From contig NZ_FQXU01000004.1 in the NCBI RefSeq assembly GCF_900130055.1, positions 186,001 through 250,000 of the forward strand: a DNA stretch of 64,000 nucleotides. Reading direction: 5' to 3'. The translations under genes were made by a program, and so were the position numbers. The DNA comes from Clostridium intestinale DSM 6191 (GTDB lineage: Bacteria; Bacillota; Clostridia; Clostridiales; Clostridiaceae). Below the pieces are notes generated by a model. That model did no database searches. It worked only from the letters and a program-made list of their open reading frames with translations, and was not told the DNA's origin. Positions 55,469-63,732 of this stretch are shown here, piece after piece; the first letter of the stretch is position 1; every line of letters begins with the position of its first letter.

Positions 55469-56015
55469 GATATAGTGAAGCCGCCTTCGTAGCTTCTACA
55501 GTAATAAAGTGTGCATCTTTAAATGGATAGATTTTAATTAAAGCTTTTCCAAATATGTCTTCTTTATTAATATATGGTTCTTGCCATAATCTTGAATCTT
55601 TTGAGTCACTTCTGTTATCACCTAAAAAGAAATATTCATCTTCTGGTACTTTAAAAGTTCCTTCATAATTCAAACTATTGTTTTTAACATAATCCTCTTC
55701 TATTACTTCTCCATTAACAATTACTGTCCCTTCAGCTATAGAAATACTATCTCCAGGTAATCCAATTACTCTTTTTATTAAATTTTCATTAAGTTCCTTT
55801 GAATTAAATACTAATATATCTCCTCTTTTTATCTTGTCATAGTTGTATATCTTTGTTACAAAAAGCTGATCATTTTTGTTTATTGTTGGAATCATAGAGC
55901 CACTTGGAACTTTAACTTTAAATATAAGAAACTTGTTTATTAATAATGTTAATACTATTGCAGTTCCTATAGGCAGTACCCATTCTTTTATAGCCTTAAT
56001 AATTGTATTATCCAT
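55458..56015 (-). CDS. lepB: Signal peptidase I
   Basis: Membrane-bound serine protease that removes signal peptides. The 185-residue protein has one N-terminal membrane helix (LPIGTAIVLTLLINKFLIF), then the catalytic Ser in VPSGSMIPTI, the box C strand YDKIKRGDILVF, the catalytic Lys in NLIKRVIGLPGDSI, and box E EYFFLGDNRSDSKDSR. Length is typical for Gram-positive type I enzymes. GGAGAG before the ATG at 56015 sets the start; an in-frame Met 17 codons upstream has none. It stands alone, and clostridia often have several copies. Confidence 0.95.
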   Translation of the reverse strand: MDNTIIKAIKEWVLPIGTAIVLTLLINKFLIFKVKVPSGSMIPTINKNDQLFVTKIYNYDKIKRGDILVFNSKELNENLIKRVIGLPGDSISIAEGTVIVNGEVIEEDYVKNNSLNYEGTFKVPEDEYFFLGDNRSDSKDSRLWQEPYINKEDIFGKALIKIYPFKDAHFITVEATKAASLYQKD

Positions 56016-56124
56016 ATCGTACTCTCCATTTGTGTAATTATATCCATTATACCATGTAATTTCCAAATTGATAACTTAAGTTTCATAGATCATATTTGTT
56101 CCATTATTAAAACATGCTAATAAT

Positions 56125-56148
56125 TTGATGGGCCTCCTGATGTACCTT
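56125..56148 (+). repeat. Half copy of the TGATGGGCCT hairpin repeat (copy A)
   Basis: TTTGATGGGCCTCC followed by GATGTACCT, the left arm and loop of the repeat found complete at 58452, 59995 and 61366. The right arm is missing, so it cannot form the hairpin. Confidence 0.55.
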
Positions 56149-56169
56149 TTATTTTCTTATAACTAAAAG

Positions 56170-56206
56170 AAGTCTGATATCTAAAATTAATTTAGATATC
56201 AGACTT
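56170..56206 (-). terminator. Terminator of the Rpn gene
   Basis: Perfect 16-bp stem AAGTCTGATATCTAAA / TTTAGATATCAGACTT with a 5-base loop, 23 bases downstream of the Rpn stop codon. The T-run on the minus strand is TTCTTTTAG. Confidence 0.75.
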
Positions 56207-56228
56207 CCATGTATTACTTAAAATTTCT

Positions 56229-57110
56229 TTAATTTTTCAAACTTTTTACTATATCAATTGATAATCCAGTTTTATTAGCTATTGTTTCATCATCTAATAA
56301 TCCTATTAGATTTCTTGCAATATCTATTTTCCCTTTTTCTATTCCTTCTCTTATTCCTTCTCTTATTCCTTCTTCTCTTGCACTTTTCTCTCTTGTTAAC
56401 TGATCCATAATTTCAGCTTGCCTTGCCTCATATGCCATCCTAGCTTCTTTGCTTTTACTTACTCTTTGTAATATTTCATAAGCAGTTTTTATATTTTCAT
56501 TTCTTTCAGCTAACATTTCCATTCCCTCCTTTGATTTTGCATCAATAAATTCAAGCTAATCTAAGCTTGGGTCATCTACATCCTTCAGACTATCTAATCT
56601 TTCAAGCTTTGGAAGTTCTAAGAAGTGAATTTCTAATACATCAGTTAATTTATACAAAGTATCATCTTCAACTATATGAAATCTTGTATGTATTTTATTA
56701 AGAGGTATTCTCTCAAAGTCCACAATATTTATAGTTATGCACTTCTTTAATTTATCATATGTATCTCCAGGCATTACTTGACTATTATACATTTTTGACC
56801 AGTAGAATAATGTTCTTTCTGCCATAAATTCAGTAGGCAGTATTTGAATTTCTATATCTATCTGCTCGTTATTTCTAGTCTTAACTCTTATATCTAAAAC
56901 ACCTTTTTTGTCTTCTTTAAATTCTCTTAATAATTCAGTGTTTAATAACTCTATTTCCATAAATTCTTCTTTTGGTAAATTCAATACTGCACTCAAAAAT
57001 GCTGCCAAAACAGATTTATTCTTTTCATCACCGAAAATAAGCTTAAATACAAAATCAACTTTTGGAGACATTATAAAGTCATCATCGTAATTACTGTATT
57101 TATTGTTCAT
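56229..57110 (-). pseudogene. Rpn-family recombination-promoting nuclease, interrupted by an in-frame stop
   Basis: PD-(D/E)XK nuclease of the Rpn/YhgA family, proteins that promote RecA-independent recombination and spread like mobile genes. The first 184 codons carry MSPKVDFVFKLIFGDEKNKS, the catalytic Asp region GVLDIRVKTRN and EQIDIEIQ. They end at an amber codon (56556-56558). The same frame continues for eleven codons (LEFIDAKSKEG) to the next Met at 56522 and on to the normal C-terminus, with EGIREGIREGIEKGKI repeats. In relatives this position reads W-L, so a single TGG-to-TAG change explains the break. The N-terminal part alone could still be made. Confidence 0.82.
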
Positions 57111-57458
57111 AGTTTACTTTCACATCCTTTTATATGGCTATCATTTACTAAAAAAAACTCAAATGTAACCATTGAAAATACTATATCTTCTTATATTTAT
57201 TATATCATATTTATGTGTTTCAATCATCTCATATAAAAGATTTAATTATGTATAATTATCAGCAAAAATCACATTATTTAATCATAAAAAAATAATAAAG
57301 GTTAGGATAGATCTTACATCAATACGTCTAAACGAATTCTAATGAAATACTTGCACATTTTCTATAGCAATATGACTAATTGATAGAAGCGATTATCATC
57401 TTCAATCTAATCCTTTTTATGGTATAATATTACTATCTAATATTGGGAGGTTTTGTCT
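57111..57458. other. Intergenic region between Rpn and a small membrane protein gene
   Basis: About 350 bases, AT-rich and gene-free. It must hold the Rpn promoter (minus strand) and that of the gene at 57459: a -10 TATAAT lies at 57423-57428, without a good -35. The second copy of the lepB-tail repeat lies at 57382-57417. Confidence 0.5.
57382..57417. repeat. Second copy of the lepB-tail repeat
   Basis: 33 of 36 bases match 55433-55468. Similarity stops sharply on both sides. It may be a relic of a duplication of the lepB 3' end. Confidence 0.5.
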
Positions 57459-57761
57459 ATGAAAGAATCTAATAATGATTTTTCAAAAACCATCAATGAC
57501 ATTGAGGAGTTTAATAAAAAAGTTAATACTCCAGAGTATTTGACTTCTGGGAAACAAACTCTTTTAGTTAAGAATTTAGGTAAATCTAAATTAGGTTTAT
57601 TAGTATTAGGGATTCTTGGAATTCTCTTTTCTATGATTTCTTTTATCACATCGCTACAAAACAATACCTTTGATATTTTTGAAACTTTTAAAACTCTATT
57701 TATATTTTTAATATCATCTCTATTCTTATTTAAAGGAATTAATCTTTATAAAAATAAGTAA
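57459..57761 (+). CDS. Small hypothetical membrane protein
   Basis: A 100-residue protein with a charged N-terminal ~45 residues and two membrane helices (GLLVLGILGILFSMISFI and TLFIFLISSLFLFKGI). No family recognised. GGGAGG before the ATG at 57459 supports translation; an in-frame TTG two codons earlier is less likely. It is convergent with the acetyltransferase gene. Confidence 0.6.
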   Translation: MKESNNDFSKTINDIEEFNKKVNTPEYLTSGKQTLLVKNLGKSKLGLLVLGILGILFSMISFITSLQNNTFDIFETFKTLFIFLISSLFLFKGINLYKNK

Positions 57762-57766
57762 TTAAC

Positions 57767-58303
57767 TTAGTCCTTTATTAATGAAAACATGTTTAAGTCT
57801 TGATGCTTGTCTCTAAAGTAAACATACTTCCTAAGATAACCTTCATGCAGAAAACCTAGTTTCTTAAGCATGTTTTCAGATGTTTCATTTTCTGGATAAA
57901 CAAGTGCCTCTATTCTTTCAAGGTTCATTTCAGCAAAGCCATATTTTATTATTGATGAAATAGCTTCTTTAGCATATCCCATTCCCCAAAACTCACTATT
58001 TAGTTCATACCCTATTTCAGCTCTAAAGTGCCTTTTATTCCAATTATGATAGCCACATGTTCCAATTAACTTGCTTGTACTTTTTAATTCTATTCCCCAT
58101 CTTATGCCCATATCTACTTCAAAAGACTCTTTGAACTTTTCAATCATAACTTCAACTGTTGAAATATCATTAATTGGATATATTCCATAATACTTCATAA
58201 CATCTTCTGATGAATATATAGAAAACATCTCTTTTAAATCTTTTTCTGTAATAAGTCTTAGTCTTAGTCGCTCTGTTTCGATTACTGGAAACTCATTGTA
58301 CAT
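57767..58303 (-). CDS. RimJ/RimL-type GNAT acetyltransferase
   Basis: A 178-residue N-acetyltransferase: IETERLRLRLITEKDLKEMF start, LIGTCGYHNWNKRHFRAEIG, YELNSEFWGMGYAKEAISSI with the acetyl-CoA loop, and MNLERIEALVYPENETSENM and LKKLGFLHEGYLRKY at the end. This is the usual pattern of enzymes that acetylate ribosomal-protein N-termini or small amines. Monocistronic, transcribed leftward. Confidence 0.88.
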   Translation of the reverse strand: MYNEFPVIETERLRLRLITEKDLKEMFSIYSSEDVMKYYGIYPINDISTVEVMIEKFKESFEVDMGIRWGIELKSTSKLIGTCGYHNWNKRHFRAEIGYELNSEFWGMGYAKEAISSIIKYGFAEMNLERIEALVYPENETSENMLKKLGFLHEGYLRKYVYFRDKHQDLNMFSLIKD

Positions 58304-58451
58304 ATCCGTATCCCCTATCTTTTAGATATTTTAATTTTTCATACTCACTTTATATAATTAATTCTATTGTACCATAAATTTCCTAAATAATTTTATCTTC
58401 ATATTTTCATGTTTCATCATAAATGTAATATCATACATATTAAAATACTTC

Positions 58452-58489
58452 ATGATGGACCTTTTTCATATACATGTTAGGCCCATCAT
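58452..58489. repeat. TGATGGGCCT hairpin repeat, copy B
   Basis: Inverted arms ATGATGGACCT and TAGGCCCATCAT around a loop of about 16 bases with CATATACATG. One base of the left arm differs from the consensus. Lies between the acetyltransferase and MATE genes; no T-run, so not a standard terminator. Confidence 0.7.
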
Positions 58490-58513
58490 TATAATAAGTT
58501 CTAGTTATAGATG

Positions 58514-59881
58514 TTAACTTGCTATTTCGTGCTGAATCTTATTACCACCGTCTTTAATATAGGGGTTTTTATAAAATGAGTATACTAGTTGTCCAGCCAT
58601 TAAACACCAGATTACTGGTTCGCATATTATAACACCAAAGTAACCCATTTTTCCTATAAGGAAATATACAAACACTATCTTCCCAAAAAATTCAATTATA
58701 CTAGAGATTAGAGGAACAATCTTTTGACCAATACCTTGAAGAGCATTTCTTAAATTTAGAAGTATACCTAAAATTGCATAAAAAGGTGCATTTATCATTA
58801 AGTATAATGACCCATTGTGAATCACCGTGTATTCGCTAGATCCTGATATTGCTCTCATAAGTACTGGTGATAAAAATAATGAAATTACAAAGGCTATGGC
58901 TCCCCAAGCTATAGATATTATATTTACATACCTGACAGCTTGCCTTATTCTCTTCACTTTATTTGCCCCTTTATTTTGTGAGACAAATGTTGAAATACTC
59001 ATTGATAATATACCAATAGGTAAGGTAAGAAAACTACTAAGTTTACGTGCAGCAACATGACCTGCAATAATAAGATATCCAAATCCATTAATTGCAGTTT
59101 GAAGAATAACTGTCCCAGTTGACACTATAAGAAGCATAATTCCCATGGATAAACCTTGTCCAGCTAGATCCATATATAACTCCTTATCGAATTTAAAATG
59201 CTCTTTCTTTGGAATAAGTATTTTACATTTATAAAATATATAGACAATACATAAAAGTGCTGATATTCCTTGAGCTATAACTGTTGCAACTGCTGCTCCC
59301 CTTATTCCCATGCTAAATTTAGTAATAAAAAGAATATCTAATATGACATTTAATACTGATGATATTATAAGAAATACCAAGGGCATGAAACTGTTTCCAA
59401 TAGCTCTTAAAAAACCTGCACACAGATTATAAACAAAGGTAACCCCAACAAAAATTGTAACAGTATAAACATAAGAATAAGCTTCATTTATAATGTTTTC
59501 TGGAGTATGCAATAGTTGTAATAGAGGAAATAAAAATAATTTAACTATAATCATAATAAATATAGTAATTACTCCTCCTATAACAATGGAAGAAGCTACT
59601 GATTTTTTTACTAACTCTTCATCTTTTGCACCATAACTACGGGCTGTTACTATACTAAGTCCATTGCCTATACCTAACGCAAACCCGATTAACATCTCAT
59701 ATATAGCTGTGCTAGATCCTATTGCAGCTAAGGATGTATCCCCTAAAAAATTTCCTACAATCATTATATCTGCCATATTATATAGTTGTTGAAATATACT
59801 TGATATAAACAGTGGAATTGTAAATATAATTAACGACTTAAGTATTTTTCCATTTAATAAGTCTACTTTTGTATTAAACAT
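58514..59881 (-). CDS. MATE-family multidrug efflux transporter
   Basis: A 455-residue membrane protein with twelve hydrophobic segments in two homologous halves. The N-terminal LIIFTIPLFISSIFQQLYNM and ADIMIVGNFLGDTSLAAIGS, and TARSYGAKDEELVKKSV, are typical of Na+-coupled MATE exporters of the DinF/NorM-like clostridial group. It exports cationic drugs or metabolites. AAGGAGGAT precedes the ATG. Monocistronic, with hairpin repeats on both sides. Confidence 0.92.
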   Translation of the reverse strand: MFNTKVDLLNGKILKSLIIFTIPLFISSIFQQLYNMADIMIVGNFLGDTSLAAIGSSTAIYEMLIGFALGIGNGLSIVTARSYGAKDEELVKKSVASSIVIGGVITIFIMIIVKLFLFPLLQLLHTPENIINEAYSYVYTVTIFVGVTFVYNLCAGFLRAIGNSFMPLVFLIISSVLNVILDILFITKFSMGIRGAAVATVIAQGISALLCIVYIFYKCKILIPKKEHFKFDKELYMDLAGQGLSMGIMLLIVSTGTVILQTAINGFGYLIIAGHVAARKLSSFLTLPIGILSMSISTFVSQNKGANKVKRIRQAVRYVNIISIAWGAIAFVISLFLSPVLMRAISGSSEYTVIHNGSLYLMINAPFYAILGILLNLRNALQGIGQKIVPLISSIIEFFGKIVFVYFLIGKMGYFGVIICEPVIWCLMAGQLVYSFYKNPYIKDGGNKIQHEIAS

Positions 59882-59994
59882 ATATCCTCCTTATAAATTA
59901 AAATTCTATTTAATTATACACCCCCTACAATACTTTGTGGTTTCAAATTTTAAAACTATTGTATATACTTTTAATCTAATTGTATTTCTTTTTT

Positions 59995-60031
59995 ATGATG
60001 GGCCTTTTAATGTACCTCTTAGGCCCATCAT
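59995..60031. repeat. TGATGGGCCT hairpin repeat, copy C
   Basis: Perfect inverted arms ATGATGGGCCT / AGGCCCATCAT with a loop containing ATGTACCTCTT. Closely matches copy D. Lies between the MATE gene and a hypothetical gene. Confidence 0.75.
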
Positions 60032-60038
60032 GACAAGA

Positions 60039-60076
60039 AAATCCTAACATCTAGCTTCTCTAAGATATTAGGATTT
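60039..60076 (-). terminator. Terminator downstream of the Rpn-tail remnant
   Basis: 14-bp stem with one mismatch (AAATCCTAACATCT / AGATATTAGGATTT) and a TTTTCTTG tail on the minus strand. It serves the gene at 60143 and has the same position relative to the Rpn tail as the terminator at 56170. Confidence 0.7.
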
Positions 60077-60086
60077 CAATAGATTA

Positions 60087-60140
60087 TTAATTTTTTAAAA
60101 CTTTTACTACACTAACTGATAGATAAGGTTTAACAGGATA
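60087..60140 (-). pseudogene. Remnant of a second Rpn gene (C-terminal tail only)
   Basis: On the minus strand one frame reads PYLSVSVVKVLKN and then a stop, which aligns with LSIDIVKSLKN at the end of the interrupted Rpn gene. DNA similarity covers about 40 bases. It abuts the stop codon of the gene at 60143, so a deletion removed the rest. Confidence 0.6.
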
Positions 60141-60142
60141 TA

Positions 60143-61222
60143 TTAAAATTCAGTTACTTCTGTATTGTAAGATTGTTGCTTCAGTAACTCCCATTGATAT
60201 TTAAATTCTTCTGGTTTCTTCTTAAATAAAGCACGAAGTTCATCTGAGTAGCCAACAAAAACAGGTGTTCTGTGAGATATAGCATCAATAATATCATTAG
60301 CTCTTTCAACACCTTTTGAAGCAAACCCAGGTACTGCAATCCTATATTTTCTATTATCTGAAAAAACTAGTTCCAAACTAGTAACCATATTGATTTTTAC
60401 AAAAAAGAAAAATCTATATGTAACTCTATGTACATACACCCACATTAACTCCTTTAATGGAAGCGTTAAAACAACATGTTTGCTATCTACTATAATGTAG
60501 TTTTGGGTTAAAGTAAAAGGGTTAAGCTTAAATGTTTGAGAACTATTAATGTCCATATCAATACTTGAGTAAGCATTATCCAAATTACCATTAAAGTAAT
60601 TCAAAAGACTTTTTTGAGCCCTTCTGTTGATTATAAATATTTTTCCATACAATATTGAAAATATAAAAATAAATATAACAGCAAGTCCTATAAACATATA
60701 AAGAGATTCTACAGGATAGGACTGTTCAAGATAATTAGGTAATACTATTGAATTAAATTCATCATAAGTTAACCCATCTTCTATTAAAACATTTTTTAGT
60801 GTTCTAAATGTATTAGGGTCAAAAGTACGTATATTCCCACTCACCACATAATGAGAAACTTCTCCATTAACAACTTTTTCAATATCTTCTTTTTTTACAG
60901 ATACCGGAAGAATTTTATCTTCAATGTTAACTCCTAAAAAATAGTCTGTAACATTATCAAATGTACTTTGATCTTTGGAGTTAAACATAGCAACATTCAT
61001 ATCATATATTTCACTAGACTCTATTTTTACATAGTAATCATTAGATTTAGCGTTATAATAATCAGATAATGTATTTATTATAAATGGGTTATCTTTCTTA
61101 TCATTATATTCGTATACTCCATAACCAATTAACAGAAATAAAATCAGAGAAAAAATTGCTACCCCTAGAAATCTGCCACGCCTCCATTTCTTGTTCATTT
61201 TAAAAACATAAGAATCATTCAT
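60143..61222 (-). CDS. Hypothetical membrane protein with PH-like C-terminus
   Basis: A 359-residue protein with a membrane helix near residues 17-37 (FLGVAIFSLILFLLIGYG), an extracytoplasmic region of about 135 residues, a second membrane helix near 185-205 (LYMFIGLAVIFIFIFSILYG), and a soluble domain of about 140 residues rich in beta strands (FKLNPFTLTQNYIIVDSKHV, LPLKELMWVYVHRV, NRKYRIAVPGF) that resembles bacterial PH-like domains. No family recognised. GGGGGA before the ATG at 61222 decides the start over a Met 14 codons upstream. Confidence 0.65.
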   Translation of the reverse strand: MNDSYVFKMNKKWRRGRFLGVAIFSLILFLLIGYGVYEYNDKKDNPFIINTLSDYYNAKSNDYYVKIESSEIYDMNVAMFNSKDQSTFDNVTDYFLGVNIEDKILPVSVKKEDIEKVVNGEVSHYVVSGNIRTFDPNTFRTLKNVLIEDGLTYDEFNSIVLPNYLEQSYPVESLYMFIGLAVIFIFIFSILYGKIFIINRRAQKSLLNYFNGNLDNAYSSIDMDINSSQTFKLNPFTLTQNYIIVDSKHVVLTLPLKELMWVYVHRVTYRFFFFVKINMVTSLELVFSDNRKYRIAVPGFASKGVERANDIIDAISHRTPVFVGYSDELRALFKKKPEEFKYQWELLKQQSYNTEVTEF

Positions 61223-61365
61223 TAAATTAGTCCCCCTAAGTTTGTTTATTAATAATTTATACATATTTTATATCGACGCATTAATTAAAGTCTTTACACA
61301 TTTACAAGAAACCGGAAAATTATTATATATGTAAATAAAGATAATATAGAGAGGTATATTAATGT

Positions 61366-61405
61366 CATGATGGGCCTTTTTCATGTACCTCTTAGGCCCA
61401 TCATG
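61366..61405. repeat. TGATGGGCCT hairpin repeat, copy D
   Basis: The longest copy: 12-base arms CATGATGGGCCT / AGGCCCATCATG around a loop with CATGTACCTC. It lies 16 bases past the metG stop. There is no T-run on either side. Confidence 0.75.
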
Positions 61406-61421
61406 ATAAGAAAATTGATTA

Positions 61422-63419
61422 TCACTTTGCAGGATTTTCACTTAATTGACTTTCATGTTTTTCAAAGAAATCAACTCTAGGCATCAAATATTTTAACCTA
61501 TGCTCTTTATCAATAAAGCTATATATAGGTTCAAATATAAAATCCCAATTCCAAAGCTTTTTATCAACATTTAGATAATCTCTTGCTTTTTCACATCCAG
61601 TTGGAGCTATAGGATGAAGTAAGGTTATGATTGTTCTTACAGCATGAAAGCTGTCTATGAGAACTTGTTTTCTTAATACATCATCATTTTCGCTTTCTGC
61701 TTTTTTCATGTTACTTACCCAGTACTTATTCATTTTTCTTATATAACTATCAAGAACATAAATCACACTGTGAAATTCATGATTGTACATGTTGTTTTCA
61801 TAGTTTATGATGGACTCTTTAGCTTCTTCTAAGATTTCTTCACTTATTTCTCCTACTGGTATTTCTGAATCATAGTACTTTTGAGAAGTGTAGAAACATG
61901 ATCTAACAAGTCTGTTAAATACATTAGTAAGAAGATTTCCATCTTTTAATACTGGATCTGCTCCTTGTTTCTCTTCTTCACTCATAAATACTTGAGGAGT
62001 AAAGCTGGCACTTTTTCTTGATAGACCTAAACTTAGAAAATGCATTCTTAATTGTTCTGGAGTGTAGAAATTTAATAAATCTCTTGCCATAGGTGGCTTA
62101 ACTTTACCACTGCTGCTAGCTTTCTTATCCATAAACAATAGATGATTATTTGCAATCAAGTGTGGAATGTTGATGTTTTCGAAGTCTACCTTGTTATCAT
62201 AGTTTATTCCTGTAAGTGCCATGAAAAGGCCCATTTCAGCAACACCATAAAAATAGATATTATCTTCTCCCATGAATTGATACACCTTTGATTCTTTTGA
62301 ATTCCAGAAATTCTTCCACTCATCTTTGTCTTTTCCTATTGATTCTAGATAGGCCTTAGTAAATGATATTGGGGCCCATAAAGATTCTGGCCATACCCAA
62401 AAAGTAAGATTTTTAAGTTCTTCCTTATCTGGCACCTCTATACCCCATTCAACATTTCCTGATAATCTAAATGGAACTAAAGTTTTTCCTGTTCTAAATC
62501 TAATACCCATCTTATCAAACACTTCTCTTGCTTTATCTCTATCTTCTAAGTTTTTAAATATGAAAGAGATGGAAGCTTTCTTAGAATCATCTTCAACTGT
62601 ATGAGCTGGAAGTTTTTCATCTAAATCTGTTATTTCTTCAAGTTGCTTACGTTTTACATATATGATTGGTGGCTTTAAAAATTCCTCAATAGTATTTAAG
62701 ACATATTTTCTCCAGTTTGATGTTTTTCTTAAATGCTCTACACCATCACTTAATAGGTTCATGTATTTATCTAATTCAAAATACCAATTAGCTACATCTA
62801 CAAGTTCAGGTGTTTTACCTGATAATATGCTCTTAGGGTCAATTAACTCATTAGGCATATATTGATGTCCTAAATCACATTCATCTGCATAACCTTTTTC
62901 AGAACTGCATCCTTCTATAGGACATTTACCTATTACTTGCCTTCCATTTAATAAGGCTTTAAAATCAGGATCATAAAATTGTGGTGATGATAATTTAATT
63001 AGATATCCATTATCATATAAATTATTAAATATTTCTTTTGATAATTCCTTGTGTATTTCTCCTGCTCTTCCGAGTGAAGAACCAGCATACAAACTTGGAT
63101 TTATTTCATATTTATCTAATACCTCTTTTTGTTTTTCATGATTCTCAAGAACATACTCTTCTAATGTCTTATTATAAGAACCTTCATCTACAAGTTTTTT
63201 GTAACTTGCAAGTATTGGAGAACCATAACAATCTGTTCCTGATACAAATATTACATTTTCCTCACCTATTCTATCCTTCAAAAACCTTGAGAAAGTATCT
63301 GCATGCACAAATACACCGCCTACATGACCAAAGTGTAAATCTTTATTACCATATGGCATTCCAGAAGTTATAACTGCTCTTTGGGGAAAGACAGGTCTTT
63401 CTAATTTTCTTTTTTCCAT
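61422..63419 (-). CDS. metG: Divergent methionyl-tRNA synthetase-like protein
   Basis: A 665-residue class I synthetase. The HIGH motif is LHFGHVGG, and the zinc knuckle CPIEGCSSEKGY with DECDLGHQYMPNELIDPKS matches the MetRS connective domain. Several active-site motifs deviate: KMSKS reads KASSSGK, the usual WLDAP region reads WVWPESLWAP, and DIxYFH reads DNIYFYG. There is an inserted segment of about 70 residues near 290-360 and no C-terminal EMAP-like tRNA-binding domain. AAGGAGTGA before the ATG at 63419 sets the start. A Met T-box leader controls it. It may be a second MetRS or a MetRS-derived enzyme with a changed job. Confidence 0.82.
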   Translation of the reverse strand: MEKRKLERPVFPQRAVITSGMPYGNKDLHFGHVGGVFVHADTFSRFLKDRIGEENVIFVSGTDCYGSPILASYKKLVDEGSYNKTLEEYVLENHEKQKEVLDKYEINPSLYAGSSLGRAGEIHKELSKEIFNNLYDNGYLIKLSSPQFYDPDFKALLNGRQVIGKCPIEGCSSEKGYADECDLGHQYMPNELIDPKSILSGKTPELVDVANWYFELDKYMNLLSDGVEHLRKTSNWRKYVLNTIEEFLKPPIIYVKRKQLEEITDLDEKLPAHTVEDDSKKASISFIFKNLEDRDKAREVFDKMGIRFRTGKTLVPFRLSGNVEWGIEVPDKEELKNLTFWVWPESLWAPISFTKAYLESIGKDKDEWKNFWNSKESKVYQFMGEDNIYFYGVAEMGLFMALTGINYDNKVDFENINIPHLIANNHLLFMDKKASSSGKVKPPMARDLLNFYTPEQLRMHFLSLGLSRKSASFTPQVFMSEEEKQGADPVLKDGNLLTNVFNRLVRSCFYTSQKYYDSEIPVGEISEEILEEAKESIINYENNMYNHEFHSVIYVLDSYIRKMNKYWVSNMKKAESENDDVLRKQVLIDSFHAVRTIITLLHPIAPTGCEKARDYLNVDKKLWNWDFIFEPIYSFIDKEHRLKYLMPRVDFFEKHESQLSENPAK

Positions 63420-63458
63420 AATATTCACTCCTTAAAAATCTGTATTTAATGAAAAAAA

Positions 63459-63725
63459 TCGCCCCTACACAAACAATGTGTAGGGGCGAATTATATATCG
63501 CGTTACCACCCTAATTCATTAACATGTCACCATATTAATCTTATCAAGTACAATTATACTCTAGTTCTGTAACGTGAACAAACGTCATAGCATCATCTAC
63601 TTAAATATAGAATCCGTATGAGGCTCCAAGACTTGTTTCATTAAAACTTTCACCATTCCTTCTCACCACCAGGAATTCTCTGTAAGCTTCCATAATAACT
63701 ACTCTTCTCTTCATAGCTTTTGATT
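63459..63725 (-). promoter_or_regulatory. T-box riboswitch (Met) upstream of metG
   Basis: The minus-strand leader shows the T-box sequence AGGGTGGTAACGCG at 63499-63512, a strong terminator (TCGCCCCTACAC / GTGTAGGGGCGA, 63459-63489, followed by TTTTTTT) and a long stem I to its 5' side with GGTGGTGAGAAGG. An AUG in the right place on the 3' side of stem I (63639-63641, followed by A) is the likely specifier codon. Uncharged tRNA-Met would stabilise the antiterminator and allow metG transcription. Confidence 0.92.
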
Positions 63726-63732
63726 TACTCAA

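Noticed and set aside
56340-56400. Tandem short repeats suggesting a CRISPR or microsatellite
   Set aside because: They encode the EGIREGIREGIE repeats common in Rpn proteins; no spacers.
5452-63419. fmt, map and metG in one window as a methionine-initiation island
   Set aside because: They are separated by tens of kilobases of unrelated genes with separate promoters; no sign of linkage.
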